This document shows positions 27,318 to 37,384 of a DNA stretch of 59,561 bases, piece after piece; position 1 is the first letter of the stretch; every line of letters starts with the position of its first letter. Source of the stretch: Pseudooctadecabacter sp. Its GTDB lineage: Bacteria; Pseudomonadota; Alphaproteobacteria; Rhodobacterales; Rhodobacteraceae. Made by a program: the position numbers and the translations under genes. The notes beneath the pieces were generated by a model. It searched no databases. It was not told the origin of the DNA and was given only the letters and a program-made list of their open reading frames with translations. Location: assembly GCF_020627745.1 (NCBI RefSeq), contig NZ_JAHDGE010000013.1, forward strand, positions 1 through 59,561, given 5' to 3'.

Positions 27318-27375
27318 GGGTACGGTTCTTCTTCTTAACTCTTTTTGGCGTCCTCAATGCCTTCAACCTAGACTG

Positions 27376-28134
27376 GTGCCCTCAAAATTGCAACGAATCG
27401 TGCAAAAACTCCTTTATTTGCTGTGCGCGGCGGGTCTTTTGACGGGCGCTGCGGCGGCGGAGCCTATCACCGTCTTCGCCGCCTCGTCGCTGCGCGATGC
27501 GGTTGAGGAGATGGCCGAAGATTTTGAGGCCGCAACGGGGGCCGATGTGGTGACGGTCTATGCCGCAAGTTCCGCGCTTGCGCGGCAGGTGGCCTTGGGC
27601 GCGCCTGCGGATGTGGTGTTGCTGGCGGACCGCGATTGGGCCGATTGGCTGGTGTCCGAAGGGGTCGTGTCGCAGGCACAGGATTTTGCCTCCAACCGGT
27701 TGGTCCTGTTGACCCGAGACGGACAAGCCGTTGATGACATGTCGGAATTTCCCGACATTTTGGACGACGGCCTGCTCGCCATGGCCCAGATTGAGGCTGT
27801 CCCCGCAGGACGATACGGACGTCAGGCGCTGGGGGAGCTGGGCCTGTGGTCCACCCTTGAGGCGCGCGTCATTCAGGCCGCCAATGTCCGCGCCGCCCTG
27901 CGTTTTGTCGACCTTGGTGAGGCCACCTATGGCATCGGCTACGCCAGCGATCTGGTGGCCTTTCCGACCTTGGTTGAGGCCTATGCCTTCCCCACCGACA
28001 GTCACATTCCGATCACCTATGCCGGCGCGGCCGTCACCATGGAGGGGGCGGCGATGATGGCCTTTGTGCTGTCGCCTGACGGACAATCCGTTCTTGCACG
28101 ATGGGGCTTTTTGCCCCCGCCGGAGGGATCATGA
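27376..28134 (+). CDS. modA: Molybdate ABC transporter, periplasmic binding protein
   Basis: Binds molybdate (or tungstate) in the periplasm for ModBC. The frame from a GTG at 27376 gives 252 residues with a signal peptide ending GAAAAEP, then ITVFAASSLRDAVEEMAEDF, the family's N-terminal motif, and ANVRAALRFVDLGEATYGIGYASDL. The exact start is uncertain: GTG at 27376, TTG at 27388 and GTG at 27400 are all possible and no clear ribosome site stands out; a start nearer 27316 would overlap the divergent Nudix gene. The stop overlaps modB as ATGA. Confidence 0.9.
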   Translation: MPSKLQRIVQKLLYLLCAAGLLTGAAAAEPITVFAASSLRDAVEEMAEDFEAATGADVVTVYAASSALARQVALGAPADVVLLADRDWADWLVSEGVVSQAQDFASNRLVLLTRDGQAVDDMSEFPDILDDGLLAMAQIEAVPAGRYGRQALGELGLWSTLEARVIQAANVRAALRFVDLGEATYGIGYASDLVAFPTLVEAYAFPTDSHIPITYAGAAVTMEGAAMMAFVLSPDGQSVLARWGFLPPPEGS

Positions 28135-28826
28135 CCGATTGGCTGGGCCCTGCGGAATGGACTGCGTTGTGGCTGTCCCTGAAGGTCGCGTTCTGGGCGA
28201 CTTTGTTCAGCCTGCCGGTGGGCTTTGGTGTGGCCTATGCCCTGTCACGGGGCGATTTCTGGGGGCGTCAGGCGCTGAACGTGCTGGTGCATTTGCCGCT
28301 TGTCATGCCGCCGGTGGTCACGGGCTATCTGCTGCTGTTGGGCTTTGGCCGCACCGGCCCGTTGGGTGAGGCGTTTGAGGCGCTGTTCGGTCTGGTCTTT
28401 GCCTTTCGCTGGACGGGGGCCGCATTGGCCGCCGCAATCATGGGTTTTCCGCTGATGGTCCGTGCGATCCGATTGTCGCTGGACGCCATTGATCCGGGGT
28501 TGGAGGAGGCCGCAAGCGGGCTGGGTGCCACGCGCCTGCGGGTGTTGCGGACGGTGACCTTGCCACTGGCCTGGCCTGGCATTTTGGCGGGGGCGGTGTT
28601 GGGCTTTGCCAAAGGCATGGGCGAGTTTGGCGCGACGGTGACGTTTGTGTCCAACATTCCCGGTCAGACGCAAACGCTGGCACTGTCCATCGACACGCTG
28701 CTTGAAGTTCCGGGGGGTGAACCTTTGGCCCTGCGCCTTGCGGTCGTGTCCATCGCCATCGCTGCCGTCGCCCTGATGGTGTCCGAGGGTTTGGCCAGCC
28801 GCGCTGCGCGGCGCAGGGGGCGGTGA
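28131..28826 (+). CDS. modB: Molybdate ABC transporter, permease
   Basis: Integral membrane channel of the molybdate importer. The 231-residue protein has about five to six hydrophobic helices. The permease EAA loop sits in LEEAASGLGATRLRVLRTVTLPLAWPGI, which contacts ModC. The ATG at 28131 overlaps the modA stop, with a GGAGGG ribosome site. The next gene, modC, starts inside the modB stop codon. Confidence 0.95.
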   Translation: MTDWLGPAEWTALWLSLKVAFWATLFSLPVGFGVAYALSRGDFWGRQALNVLVHLPLVMPPVVTGYLLLLGFGRTGPLGEAFEALFGLVFAFRWTGAALAAAIMGFPLMVRAIRLSLDAIDPGLEEAASGLGATRLRVLRTVTLPLAWPGILAGAVLGFAKGMGEFGATVTFVSNIPGQTQTLALSIDTLLEVPGGEPLALRLAVVSIAIAAVALMVSEGLASRAARRRGR

Positions 28827-29863
28827 TGTTGCAGGTGGATGTCCGCAAAACCTTTGACGCCTTCACGCTTGACGCCGCGTTCGATGTGCCTGCGGGGATC
28901 ACGGCGGTTTTTGGCCCCTCAGGGTCGGGCAAGACCAGCCTGATCCGCGCCATTGCGGGCTTTCTGCGGTGCGATCAAAACACCGTCACCCTTGATGGCC
29001 GCGCCCTGTCCGCCTTGCCGCCGCACCGGCGCAACATCGGATACGTCTACCAAGACGCCCGTCTTTTTCCGCATATGACGGTCCTGCAAAACCTGCGCTA
29101 CGGGGGCCGCGTGGATGAGGAGAAGATCATCGCGCTGCTGGGGCTTGAGGCGCTGTTGGATCGCACCCCAGCCACCTTGTCAGGGGGCGAAGCGCAGCGC
29201 GTGGCCTTGGGCCGTGCTCTGATGTCGGGGCCGGATGTGTTGCTGTTGGATGAACCCCTGTCGGCATTGGACGCGCCGCGCAAGGCGGAGGTCCTGCCCT
29301 ATCTTGAGGCGCTGCGCGACCAGACCGCAATCCCGATGCTTTACGTCAGCCATGACATGGCCGAGGTCGCACGCCTTGCCGGCCAGATCGTCGTGTTGGA
29401 CCGGGGTCAGATCGTGGTGTCGGGGCCGGTCGATCGCGTGCTGTCGGACCCCGCTGCCGTGCCCTTCATCGGTGTGCAGGACGCAGGTGCCGTCTTGACG
29501 GGCCGTGTGGTGGGCCATGCGGATGATGGTCTGACCAAGGTTGAAACCGACGCCGGTGCCCTTTGGGTGCCCGGCCCCGTAGGCCGCGCGGGGGGCACCG
29601 TGCGCGTGCGGGTGCCCGCGCAGGACGTGATCCTGTCGCGCACAGCGCCTGAGGGGATGTCGGCGCTCAATATCTTGGCCGTGCAGATTTCTGCGGTGGA
29701 TCAGGGGCAAGGCAATGGTGTGGTTGTGGGACTGCAAGCCGGTGAAGCGCGGCTGCTTGCGCGGGTGACACAGCGGTCGGCCAAGGCCATGGGCTTGGCT
29801 GTGGGCGAGCGCATCTATGCGATCGTGAAAACCACAGCCATCGCCTCTGCCCGCGTCAGTTAG
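28826..29863 (+). CDS. modC: Molybdate ABC transporter, ATPase
   Basis: ATPase subunit of the molybdate importer, 345 residues. Visible motifs are Walker A GPSGSGKTS (30-38), the signature LSGGEAQRVALGR, Walker B LLLDEPLSALD and the switch His in LYVSHDM. The C-terminal part (about 225-345) carries the TOBE/Mop-like region with ALNILAVQISAVDQGQGNG and RLLARVTQRSAKAM, which in ModC binds molybdate and may give feedback control. ATG at 28826 overlaps the modB stop as TGATG. It overlaps the convergent S58 peptidase gene by 8 bp. Confidence 0.95.
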   Translation: MLQVDVRKTFDAFTLDAAFDVPAGITAVFGPSGSGKTSLIRAIAGFLRCDQNTVTLDGRALSALPPHRRNIGYVYQDARLFPHMTVLQNLRYGGRVDEEKIIALLGLEALLDRTPATLSGGEAQRVALGRALMSGPDVLLLDEPLSALDAPRKAEVLPYLEALRDQTAIPMLYVSHDMAEVARLAGQIVVLDRGQIVVSGPVDRVLSDPAAVPFIGVQDAGAVLTGRVVGHADDGLTKVETDAGALWVPGPVGRAGGTVRVRVPAQDVILSRTAPEGMSALNILAVQISAVDQGQGNGVVVGLQAGEARLLARVTQRSAKAMGLAVGERIYAIVKTTAIASARVS

Positions 29864-30881
29864 CGGCCCCATAGGTCGGGATCAGGTCGCCCGCGGCCGG
29901 TGTCGCCGCATAAACCGCACGCGCAATCGCGCGGCTGAGGCAGGTGGCAGCTGCCGCCCCCACAGGCGCATAGCCCGCCACATCCAAGGGCGCGCCGGTG
30001 CCCGTGGACACGCCAAACACCAAATCCCCATCAAGTGGCGTATGGGACGGTACAATCGCGCGGGCCATCCCGTCATGGGCGTTGACCGCCAGCCTGTGAC
30101 ATTGGGTTTTTGTCAGCGGCGCATCGGTGGCGACAATGGCGATTGTCGTGTTTGCCCCTTTGGCGGCGTGCAGGCCCATGGCCTGTTCTTTCAGGCTGGG
30201 GTCAGGCGTGGTGTAGGCCACATCGGGGTCCGGGCCGAACCCGCCAAACTCATCGCCCATCTCGAACGGGGCGGCCCAGAAATGACGGTCGCCGGGTGTC
30301 GTGACCGACCCCAACGCGTTGACCACCACCAGCGCACCGACCGTCGTGCCATCCGGCAAAACCACCGAGGCGGACCCCAGCCCGCCTTTCTGACGCGCAG
30401 CCATGGCCCCCGTGCCCGCACCGGCGGTGCCAATGGCAAAGTCGACCCCAGCCGCATTGTACGCAGCACGCCCCAAATCCGGATAGGGGTTGGCCCCCCA
30501 CGCCTTGTCGCCCCCGTTGATCAGGTCAAACACGATGGCACCTGGTACAATCGGCACGGTCACATTGCCCACCGCAAAACCGCGTCCGGCGTCTCGCAGG
30601 GCGTCGGCCACGCCCGAACAGGCGTCCAGACCAAAGGCGGACCCGCCCGACAGCACCAGCGCGTCCACCTGTTGGACGGTCTTGTCGGGGGCCAGAAGGT
30701 CCGTTTCCCGCGTGCCGGGCCCACCACCCATCACATGGACCGACGCCGTAAACGGCACGTCCCCCAGCAACACCGTGCTGCCGGATTTCAGGGTTTCGTC
30801 CTGTGCATTCCCCACCGTCAGGCCGGACACATCGGTGATCAGGTTTCGGGGGCCGGTGGTGTAGGTCATTGTGTCATCCAT
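29856..30881 (-). CDS. S58/P1 family aminopeptidase (DmpA-like)
   Basis: A 341-residue member of the DmpA/BapA/P1 family of N-terminal nucleophile aminopeptidases, several of which act on D-amino-acid or beta-amino-acid peptides. Family parts seen are NLITDVSGLTVGNAQD near the N terminus, GGSAFGLDACSGVADAL, GAGTGAMAARQKGGLGSASV and GTTVGALVVVNALG, where self-cleavage should free a Ser/Thr nucleophile. Which residue that is here is not certain. Its start overlaps the aldehyde dehydrogenase stop by 8 bp, so it is probably the last gene of the peptide-import operon. Confidence 0.86.
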   Translation of the reverse strand: MDDTMTYTTGPRNLITDVSGLTVGNAQDETLKSGSTVLLGDVPFTASVHVMGGGPGTRETDLLAPDKTVQQVDALVLSGGSAFGLDACSGVADALRDAGRGFAVGNVTVPIVPGAIVFDLINGGDKAWGANPYPDLGRAAYNAAGVDFAIGTAGAGTGAMAARQKGGLGSASVVLPDGTTVGALVVVNALGSVTTPGDRHFWAAPFEMGDEFGGFGPDPDVAYTTPDPSLKEQAMGLHAAKGANTTIAIVATDAPLTKTQCHRLAVNAHDGMARAIVPSHTPLDGDLVFGVSTGTGAPLDVAGYAPVGAAAATCLSRAIARAVYAATPAAGDLIPTYGAAN

Positions 30882-32316
30882 GATAGGCCGCAACGGTTTT
30901 GAGGGTGGAAAAGCCGTAGAGCGCTTCGAACCCTTTTTCGCGACCATGGCCTGATTTGCCCACGCCGCCAAAGGGCAATTCCACACCGCCGCCTGCGCCG
31001 TAGTTGTTGATAAAGACCTGACCGGACTTCAGCGCCCGCGCCAGCCGCATCTGTCGCGCGCCGTTTTCCGACCAGACGGAGGCCACGAGGCCAAAGTCGG
31101 TTCCGTTTGCGATTTCAACGGCTTGGGCTTCATCATCAAAGGGAATGAGGACCTGCACAGGTCCAAAGATTTCGCGCTGGGCTAAGGCGTGATCCGGGGG
31201 CACGTCGTCAAACAATGTGGGCGCCACATAGTGCCCCGCCGCGTCGGTGACGATCTGGCCTTGGGCCGCGATGGTCAGGTCCGCACCTTGATCCAAAAAC
31301 CCCTCAACGATGGATTTTTGTTTGGCTGAGATCAGCGGGCCCACGTTGAAATCCTCAAGCGCGGGGCCTGTGCGCAGGCGTCGGTAGGCGTCGGCCATGC
31401 GGTCGCGGACACGGGCGTAAATGCCGCGCTGCACCAAGATGCGCGAGGAGGCAGAGCAGGTCTGGCCTGCGTTCTGAATACCCGCGTTCACAAGAAACGG
31501 CAGGGCACGGTCCAGATCGGCGTCATCAAACACCAGTTGCGGGGATTTGCCGCCCAGTTCCAGCGTGACGGGGATGACGTTTTTGGCGGCAGCGGCCTGT
31601 ATTGCTTCGCCCGTTGCGACAGATCCCGTGAAGGACATGTGCTGGATGCCGGGATGTGCGGCGAGGGCCGCACCGGCCTCTGCCCCCAGCCCCGTGACCA
31701 CGTTCAGCGCCCCGTCAGGCAGGCCCGCGTCTGTGGCGATCTGGGCGAAGGCCAGTGCCGTCAGGCAGGCGTCTTCGGCGGGTTTCAGAACGCAGGCATT
31801 GCCCATGGCCAGCGCCGCCCCGACGGAGCGTCCGATGATCTGCATGGGGTAGTTCCACGGGATGATATGGCCTGTGACGCCATGGGGTTCGCGCAGGGTA
31901 TAAACGGTGTAGCCGTCCAGATAAGGGATGGTTTCGCCTGTGATTTTATCCGCCGCCCCGCCGTAGAATTCCAGATAGCGGGCCAGCGCCACAGCGTCTG
32001 CACGCGCCTGCGTCAGCGGCTTGCCCACGTCGCGGGATTCGAGCTGGGCCAGCGTATCAACATGGGTCAACACGGCCTGCCCGATGCGGGTGAGGATGCG
32101 GCCCCGGTCCAGCGCGGTCATGGCGCCCCACGCACCGTCACGGGCTGTCTGGGCGGCGGCCACCGCACGGTCGATGTCGGCGGCGGTGCCGCGTCCGATG
32201 GTGGTCAGCGGGCTGTTGTCGGAGGGGTCGGTCACGGGGAGCGTATCTGCGGCCTGCACCCATGCGCCCCCGATCAGGTGGTGGGCTTGGGGGATGTTAA
32301 AGGGGGTCAGCGGCAT
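30874..32316 (-). CDS. Aldehyde dehydrogenase family protein
   Basis: A 480-residue NAD(P)-linked aldehyde dehydrogenase. The catalytic glutamate lies in VTLELGGKSPQLVFDD and the nucleophile is Cys287 in NAGQTCSASSRILV. The N terminus is close to the betaine/gamma-aminobutyraldehyde group, with DPSDNSPLTTIGRGTAADID and DVGKPLTQARADAVALARYLEFYGG. The real aldehyde is not shown. I chose the ATG at 32316 (MPLTPFN); the longer frame upstream runs through the ABC ATPase. The gap to that ATPase gene is a single base and the S58 peptidase gene overlaps its end, so it is part of one transcription unit. Confidence 0.92.
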   Translation of the reverse strand: MPLTPFNIPQAHHLIGGAWVQAADTLPVTDPSDNSPLTTIGRGTAADIDRAVAAAQTARDGAWGAMTALDRGRILTRIGQAVLTHVDTLAQLESRDVGKPLTQARADAVALARYLEFYGGAADKITGETIPYLDGYTVYTLREPHGVTGHIIPWNYPMQIIGRSVGAALAMGNACVLKPAEDACLTALAFAQIATDAGLPDGALNVVTGLGAEAGAALAAHPGIQHMSFTGSVATGEAIQAAAAKNVIPVTLELGGKSPQLVFDDADLDRALPFLVNAGIQNAGQTCSASSRILVQRGIYARVRDRMADAYRRLRTGPALEDFNVGPLISAKQKSIVEGFLDQGADLTIAAQGQIVTDAAGHYVAPTLFDDVPPDHALAQREIFGPVQVLIPFDDEAQAVEIANGTDFGLVASVWSENGARQMRLARALKSGQVFINNYGAGGGVELPFGGVGKSGHGREKGFEALYGFSTLKTVAAYHG

Positions 32317-32317
32317 A

Positions 32318-33907
32318 TCAAACCTCAGCAAAATCGGGGAGGTGCGGGGCGGCGGCCAGCAACTCTTTGGTGTAGGGATGTTGGGGGGTGTCGTAGACTT
32401 GGGCGGTTGGTCCGTCCTCAACAATGCGGCCCTTTTGCATGACCAGAACACGGTCGGTCACAGCGCGAACGACGTGCAGATCGTGAGAGATAAAGAGATA
32501 GGCCAGCCGCCGCTTTGTCCCAAGATCGGCAATCAGATCAAGGATTTGCGCTCGCACGGAGACATCAAGGGCCGAGACGGCTTCGTCGAAAATGATCAAA
32601 TCCGGCTGGGTGATCAGCGCACGGGCAATGGCGATGCGCTGACGTTGGCCGCCGGAAAATTCGTGGATGTATTTGTCGGCATCAGACGGGGTGAGGCCCA
32701 CGTCGGTCAGGGCCTGCGCGATCAGGTCAGGGCCGTTTGGTGGCTTGGTTTCCAGCAGGTGCCACGGTTCCGACACCAGCCGCCCCACGCGGTGGCGCGG
32801 GTTGAACGACCCATAGGGGTCTTGGAACACCACCTGCATCTTGCGCCGCACGGTCAGGTTGGGGCGGTTGCCGGTAAACACCGGATCACCGTCGAGTGTG
32901 ATGGTCCCCGCCTGCACATCCTCCAACCCCAGAATGGCCCGTGTGAGGGTGGATTTGCCGCAGCCGGATTCCCCCACAAGGCCCACGCGCTCCCCCGGTG
33001 CAATCGTCAGGCTGACGTTATCAAGGGCGCGGAAATGGGCGCGGCGGCCTAGGATAGTCTGGCGCGGCAGGGGATAGGTGCGGGTGACGTTTTGAACGAC
33101 GAGGCCGGGGGTGGCGGGTGTCTGGCTGGCGTATGGCTCTCGTGTGGCTGGCTGATGGCTGGACGCGGCCAGAAGGGCCTTGGTGTAGGGGTGCTGTGTC
33201 TGGGTCAGCACGCGGGTCGCGGGGCCGCTTTCCACCACGCGGCCTTTTTTCATGACAGTGATCGTATCCGCCACATCGGCCACCACGGCGAGGTCATGGG
33301 TGATCAGGATCAACCCCATCTGAAATTCATTCACCAGCGATTGCAGCAGGGTCAGGATGCGCGCCTGCGTGGTCACATCCAGCGCCGTTGTGGGTTCATC
33401 CGCGATCAGCAGCTTGGGACGCAGGGCGATGGCCATGGCAATCACAACGCGCTGGCGCTGGCCGCCGGAAAGTTCATGCGGATAGCGGTCGGGCGGCACA
33501 TCCAGCCCCACGCGTTTCAGCATCGTCGCGGCCTGCGCCATGGCGTCGGTTTTTGAAGCTTTGGTGTGGATGCGGATGGTTTCGGCCACTTGGCTGCCGA
33601 TGGTGTGCACCGGGTTCAGCGCGGTCATGGGTTCTTGGAACACCATGCCGATGTCATTGCCACGGATGTCACACAAGTCCGGTTCGGATGTTTGCAGCAG
33701 GTCGCCGCCTTCGAAGGTAATCGTGCCGGTGGTGTTGGCGCCCTTGGGCAACAGGCCCATGATGGCCAGCGCCGTCATGGATTTGCCGGACCCGCTTTCG
33801 CCCGTGATGGCGGTGATCTTGCCCGCCTCAACGGTCAGGTCCACGTCATGAAGGATCGGGTGGGGGCCGATATTGAGGGTCAGGTTCTTCACGCCGAGCA
33901 GGGTCAT
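32318..33907 (-). CDS. Peptide-type ABC transporter, fused double ATPase
   Basis: A 529-residue ATPase with two full ABC modules joined in one chain, the usual DppD-DppF fusion (YejF-like). The first half has Walker A GESGSGKS (36-43), [13 protein letters not shown] and [12 protein letters not shown]. The second half has GESGCGKS near residue 315, [13 protein letters not shown] and [20 protein letters not shown]. It drives import of peptides or a related small substrate. Its start overlaps the preceding permease gene by 4 bp. Confidence 0.94.
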   Translation of the reverse strand: MTLLGVKNLTLNIGPHPILHDVDLTVEAGKITAITGESGSGKSMTALAIMGLLPKGANTTGTITFEGGDLLQTSEPDLCDIRGNDIGMVFQEPMTALNPVHTIGSQVAETIRIHTKASKTDAMAQAATMLKRVGLDVPPDRYPHELSGGQRQRVVIAMAIALRPKLLIADEPTTALDVTTQARILTLLQSLVNEFQMGLILITHDLAVVADVADTITVMKKGRVVESGPATRVLTQTQHPYTKALLAASSHQPATREPYASQTPATPGLVVQNVTRTYPLPRQTILGRRAHFRALDNVSLTIAPGERVGLVGESGCGKSTLTRAILGLEDVQAGTITLDGDPVFTGNRPNLTVRRKMQVVFQDPYGSFNPRHRVGRLVSEPWHLLETKPPNGPDLIAQALTDVGLTPSDADKYIHEFSGGQRQRIAIARALITQPDLIIFDEAVSALDVSVRAQILDLIADLGTKRRLAYLFISHDLHVVRAVTDRVLVMQKGRIVEDGPTAQVYDTPQHPYTKELLAAAPHLPDFAEV

Positions 33908-34719
33908 GTGCGGTCCACCCTCAGGCGCGGGTCAAGCCAATCGCGTAACCCGTCGCCCAACAGGTTCAGCCCCAGCACCATGGCGATGATCGTACAGCCG
34001 GGGATCAGCGCGGTGTGCGGGGCGATCGCCGTCAGGGTCTGGGCATCGGCCAGCATCCGGCCCCAGCTGGCTGTGGGCGGCTGCGCGCCAAGACCGATAT
34101 AGGACAGCGCGGCCTCAGCCAGAATACCAAGGCTGAACTGGATGGTGCCTTGGACGATCATCAGGTTGGTGATGTTGGGCAGGATATGTTCGGCGGAGAT
34201 GCGGGCAGGGCCTTTGCCCGCCACGCGGGCGGCGAGGATGAAATCGCGTTCCCACAGCGGCAGGGCCGCACCACGGCTGAGGCGCGCAAAGACGGGGATG
34301 TTGAAGATGCCGATGGCGATGATCGCATTGGTGGCCGACGCGCCGTAGACGGCGGTGATCAGGATGGCGATAACAAGGCTGGGGAAGGCGAAGACCAGAT
34401 CATTGCCGCGCATAATGACTTCGTCCAACCACGTTCCCCGCCGGGCGGCGGCCAGCAGGCCAAGGGGCACACCCGCCGCGATGCCGATGCCCACGGCCAG
34501 CAGCGCCACGGCAATAGAGGTGCGCGCGCCCATCATGATCATGCTGAGGATGTCGCGCCCGAATTGGTCAGTGCCCAGCAGGTAGGTGGCATTGGGGCGT
34601 TGCAGTTTGTTGGGAATATCGAGGGACTGGATGTCATAGGGCGTCCAGACAAACGACAGCGCGGCCAGCGCAAGGAACAGCGCCGTAAGTGCTGCCCCGA
34701 TGTAGAACGACAGTTTCAT
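33904..34719 (-). CDS. Peptide-type ABC transporter, permease (DppC-like)
   Basis: A 271-residue permease of the oligopeptide type with about six helices. The N-terminal LLGTDQFGRDILSMIMMGAR near residues 47-66 and the EAA loop AARVAGKGPARISAEHILPN mark the DppC/OppC branch. It overlaps the permease before it and the ATPase after it by 4 bp each, indicating tight translational coupling. Confidence 0.93.
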   Translation of the reverse strand: MKLSFYIGAALTALFLALAALSFVWTPYDIQSLDIPNKLQRPNATYLLGTDQFGRDILSMIMMGARTSIAVALLAVGIGIAAGVPLGLLAAARRGTWLDEVIMRGNDLVFAFPSLVIAILITAVYGASATNAIIAIGIFNIPVFARLSRGAALPLWERDFILAARVAGKGPARISAEHILPNITNLMIVQGTIQFSLGILAEAALSYIGLGAQPPTASWGRMLADAQTLTAIAPHTALIPGCTIIAMVLGLNLLGDGLRDWLDPRLRVDRT

Positions 34720-35660
34720 GCGCGCCGCCTGAGGCGCGGGTCGACAGCGGCATAGGCCAGATCGACGGCGAAATTCACCACGATGACGGTGAAGACCAAC
34801 AGCATCACCACACTTTCCACCACAATCAAATCACGGGCGGAGATGCTTTGGAAAATGAGCCGTCCGAGGCCGGGCAAAAAGAACACCTGTTCGATGATGA
34901 TGCCACCGGCCAGCAGGAAGGAGAATTGCAAGCCAATGATGGTGAGCACCGGGATCAGCGCATTGCGCACAGCGTGCCGCCAGAGCGCTTGGCGGCGGCT
35001 GAGGCCCTTGGCGCGGGCAGTGCGGATAAAATCCTCCCCCAGCATATCCAGCAAGGACGAGCGCATGACACGGGCCAGAATAGCGGCCTGCGGCAGGGCG
35101 AGCGCTATGGCAGGCAGGGTGAGGGATTTGAGCGCCAGCGCGGGGTCCTCCCACCCCGGAAAACCACCGGCGGAAAACCAACGCAGATTGATCGCAAAGA
35201 TCAGCACAAGGATCATAGCGAACCAGAAATTGGGGATGGCCACGCCCAGCTGCGTGGCCCCCATGATGGTGACATCCGCAGGCCCGCCGCGACGGGATGC
35301 GGCAATGATGCCTGCGGGAAAGGCAATAAGGGTGGACAGCGTCAGCGCGTAGATCGCCAGCGGCAGGGACACCCAGATGCGGTCGGCCACCAGATCGGCC
35401 ACGGGGGTCTTGTAGGTCCACGACGTGCCAAGGTCGCCGGTCAGCAGGCCGGTGACCCAGTTGAGATAGCGCACGGGCAGCGGGTCATTCAGACCCATCT
35501 GGTCACGCAGGGCGGCCAGCGTGTCTTCGCGGGCGTTGACGCCCAACATGAAGGACGCAGGATCGCCGGGGATGACTTCGATCACGGCAAAGATCACGAT
35601 GGAGGCGGCGATGAGGCTGAGGATGAGGGACGCAAGGCGACCGGCGGTGTAGCGGATCAT
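34716..35660 (-). CDS. Peptide-type ABC transporter, permease (DppB-like)
   Basis: A 314-residue permease of the DppB/OppB branch. It starts MIRYTAGRLASLILSLIAAS, has a periplasmic loop with PGDPASFMLG and the typical MGLNDPLPVRYLNWVTGLLTGDLG, and carries the EAA loop FIRTARAKGLSRRQALWRHA. The ATG at 35660 replaces a longer frame that would run through the repeat element. The gap to the binding-protein gene (160 bp) contains that repeat. Confidence 0.92.
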   Translation of the reverse strand: MIRYTAGRLASLILSLIAASIVIFAVIEVIPGDPASFMLGVNAREDTLAALRDQMGLNDPLPVRYLNWVTGLLTGDLGTSWTYKTPVADLVADRIWVSLPLAIYALTLSTLIAFPAGIIAASRRGGPADVTIMGATQLGVAIPNFWFAMILVLIFAINLRWFSAGGFPGWEDPALALKSLTLPAIALALPQAAILARVMRSSLLDMLGEDFIRTARAKGLSRRQALWRHAVRNALIPVLTIIGLQFSFLLAGGIIIEQVFFLPGLGRLIFQSISARDLIVVESVVMLLVFTVIVVNFAVDLAYAAVDPRLRRRA

Positions 35661-35720
35661 GGACGGATCTGCGCCTGCGGCGAATGGGGGGCCAAAATTC
35701 CGGAATTTTGGCGCGGCAAG

Positions 35721-35776
35721 AGGGGGGCGCTGCCCCCGTCGCGTGACCGCGCCTCCCCCGGAGTATTGAGGGCAAA
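35721..35776 (+). repeat. GC-rich intergenic repeat, copy 2
   Basis: Located between the binding-protein and DppB-like genes. GGGGGCGCTGCCCCC at 35722-35737 repeats the palindrome of the copy near 12391, followed after a spacer by CCTCCCCCGGAGTATTGAGGGCAAAA, which matches the tail CCCCCGG-TATT-G-ACAAA of the first copy. It may fold into hairpins that affect the mRNA between the two genes. Confidence 0.65.
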
Positions 35777-35820
35777 ACGAAACAGGGCGGCGGGGTGGCA
35801 CCGCCCTGTCTGATGCTTGT

Positions 35821-37296
35821 TCATTCGGACCAAGATACGCCTGTCAGATCAACAGCCGCTGTGGGCTGGTCCGTCCACAGGCCATTCAGGCCGGCCTGCG
35901 CCACTGTGGGCACGGCGAGCTGGAAGAGGTAGCCGTTGACATAATCCTCGGAAATGATGGTCTGGGCTGCCGCCATCAGTTCGGAGCGCATAGCGGGATC
36001 CGTGGTCGCGTTCAGCTTTTCCATCACCGCCTGGAAGACGATGTTGTCGTACTGGAAATAGTAGTCCGGGTTCGCATAGATGCCGATATCCATGGGTTCG
36101 GTGTGGCTCACGATGGTCAGGCCGAAGTCCTTGGCTTTGAACACCTCTTCGAGCCATTGGGCCCATTCGAGGTTGGTAATCTCAGCCTCGATCCCGACCT
36201 CACGCAGCTGGGCTGCGATGATTTCCCCGCCACGGCGCGCGTAAGACGGGGGCGGCAGTTTCAGTGTCGTGGTGAAGCCGTCGGCAAAGCCCGCTTCGGC
36301 CAGCAGTTCGCGGGCGCGGTCGGGATCGTGGGGGGAGTTGCCCAACAGATCCACGTAGTCGGGGTTGTGAGGGGCAAAGTGCGTGCCGATGGGCGTGCCG
36401 TAGCCGAACATCGCGCCGTCGATGATGGCTTGGCGGTCGATGGCCAATGCCACGGCTTCACGCACCAGCACATTGTCGAAGGGCGGCATCTGGTTGTTGG
36501 TGGACAGGATCGTCTCACCTTCGGTGTTGCCGACGAGCACTTGGAACCGTGGGTCCGCTTCAAACTGGGGAAGATTTTCGGGGGCGGGGAAGCCCACGAA
36601 GACGTCCACGTCTTCGGCCATCACCGCCGCAAACGCAGCCGTCGGGTCGGAGATGAAGCGGAAGGTCGCGGTTTCCAACGCCGGGGCATCACCCCAATAT
36701 GCGTCATTGCGGGTGAGTTCCAGACGGTCGCCCTGCACCCAGTCGGTGAAGGTGAACGCACCGGTGCCCACGGGGTTGGAGGCGATGGTTTCGATGCTTT
36801 CGGGGGCCACGATCACGGCGTCACCCCAAGCCATATTAAACAGGAACGACCCGTTTTGTTGGGACAAGGTCACTTCGACCGTTTGGGGGTCGATCACTGT
36901 GACCTCTGCGATGTCAGCGAAGAGGCCCTTCTGGGCATTCGTGCTGTCCTCGGCGCGGGCGCGGTCGAGGGAGAATTTGACATCTTCGGCGTCCATTGCT
37001 GTGCCGTCATGGAAGGTCACGCCTGAGCGCAGGGCGAAGGTGTAGGTCAGCCCGTCTTCGGAAATGTCCCAGCTTTCCGCCAGGCCCGGCACGACGGAGC
37101 CGTCGGCCATGAAACGCGTCAGGCCCTCGAACACGTTGGAATACAGAACGCTGTCGATGGCTTGGGCGGCGCCCCCCGTCGGGTCAAGGTTTGGCGGCTC
37201 AAGCTGGATGGCGACGGTGATGTCGGTCTGGGCGGTTGCGGTCGTCGCCATCAGGGCGAAGGCTGACACGGCAGTCAGGCGGGTGAGAAAGGTCAT
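35821..37296 (-). CDS. Peptide-type ABC transporter, substrate-binding protein (SBP family 5)
   Basis: A 491-residue periplasmic binding protein with a signal peptide ending TATAQT. The N-terminal core VAIQLEPPNLDPTGGAAQAIDSVLYSNVFEGL is typical of SBP family 5 (DppA/OppA). The long C-terminal lobe contains the repeated FADGFTTTLKLPPPSYARRG-type segment. It is likely to bind di- or oligopeptides or similar molecules; no ligand can be read from sequence. It starts 88 bp after the M20 gene on the same strand. Confidence 0.92.
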   Translation of the reverse strand: MTFLTRLTAVSAFALMATTATAQTDITVAIQLEPPNLDPTGGAAQAIDSVLYSNVFEGLTRFMADGSVVPGLAESWDISEDGLTYTFALRSGVTFHDGTAMDAEDVKFSLDRARAEDSTNAQKGLFADIAEVTVIDPQTVEVTLSQQNGSFLFNMAWGDAVIVAPESIETIASNPVGTGAFTFTDWVQGDRLELTRNDAYWGDAPALETATFRFISDPTAAFAAVMAEDVDVFVGFPAPENLPQFEADPRFQVLVGNTEGETILSTNNQMPPFDNVLVREAVALAIDRQAIIDGAMFGYGTPIGTHFAPHNPDYVDLLGNSPHDPDRARELLAEAGFADGFTTTLKLPPPSYARRGGEIIAAQLREVGIEAEITNLEWAQWLEEVFKAKDFGLTIVSHTEPMDIGIYANPDYYFQYDNIVFQAVMEKLNATTDPAMRSELMAAAQTIISEDYVNGYLFQLAVPTVAQAGLNGLWTDQPTAAVDLTGVSWSE

Positions 37297-37384
37297 GGTA
37301 GGTCCCCTGTTTTCGATTGCGCACAGTCTTTACGTGCAGGCGCGGAAATTCAAGCAGTTGGTTCGTGTGACGTTGGGCGCGGCC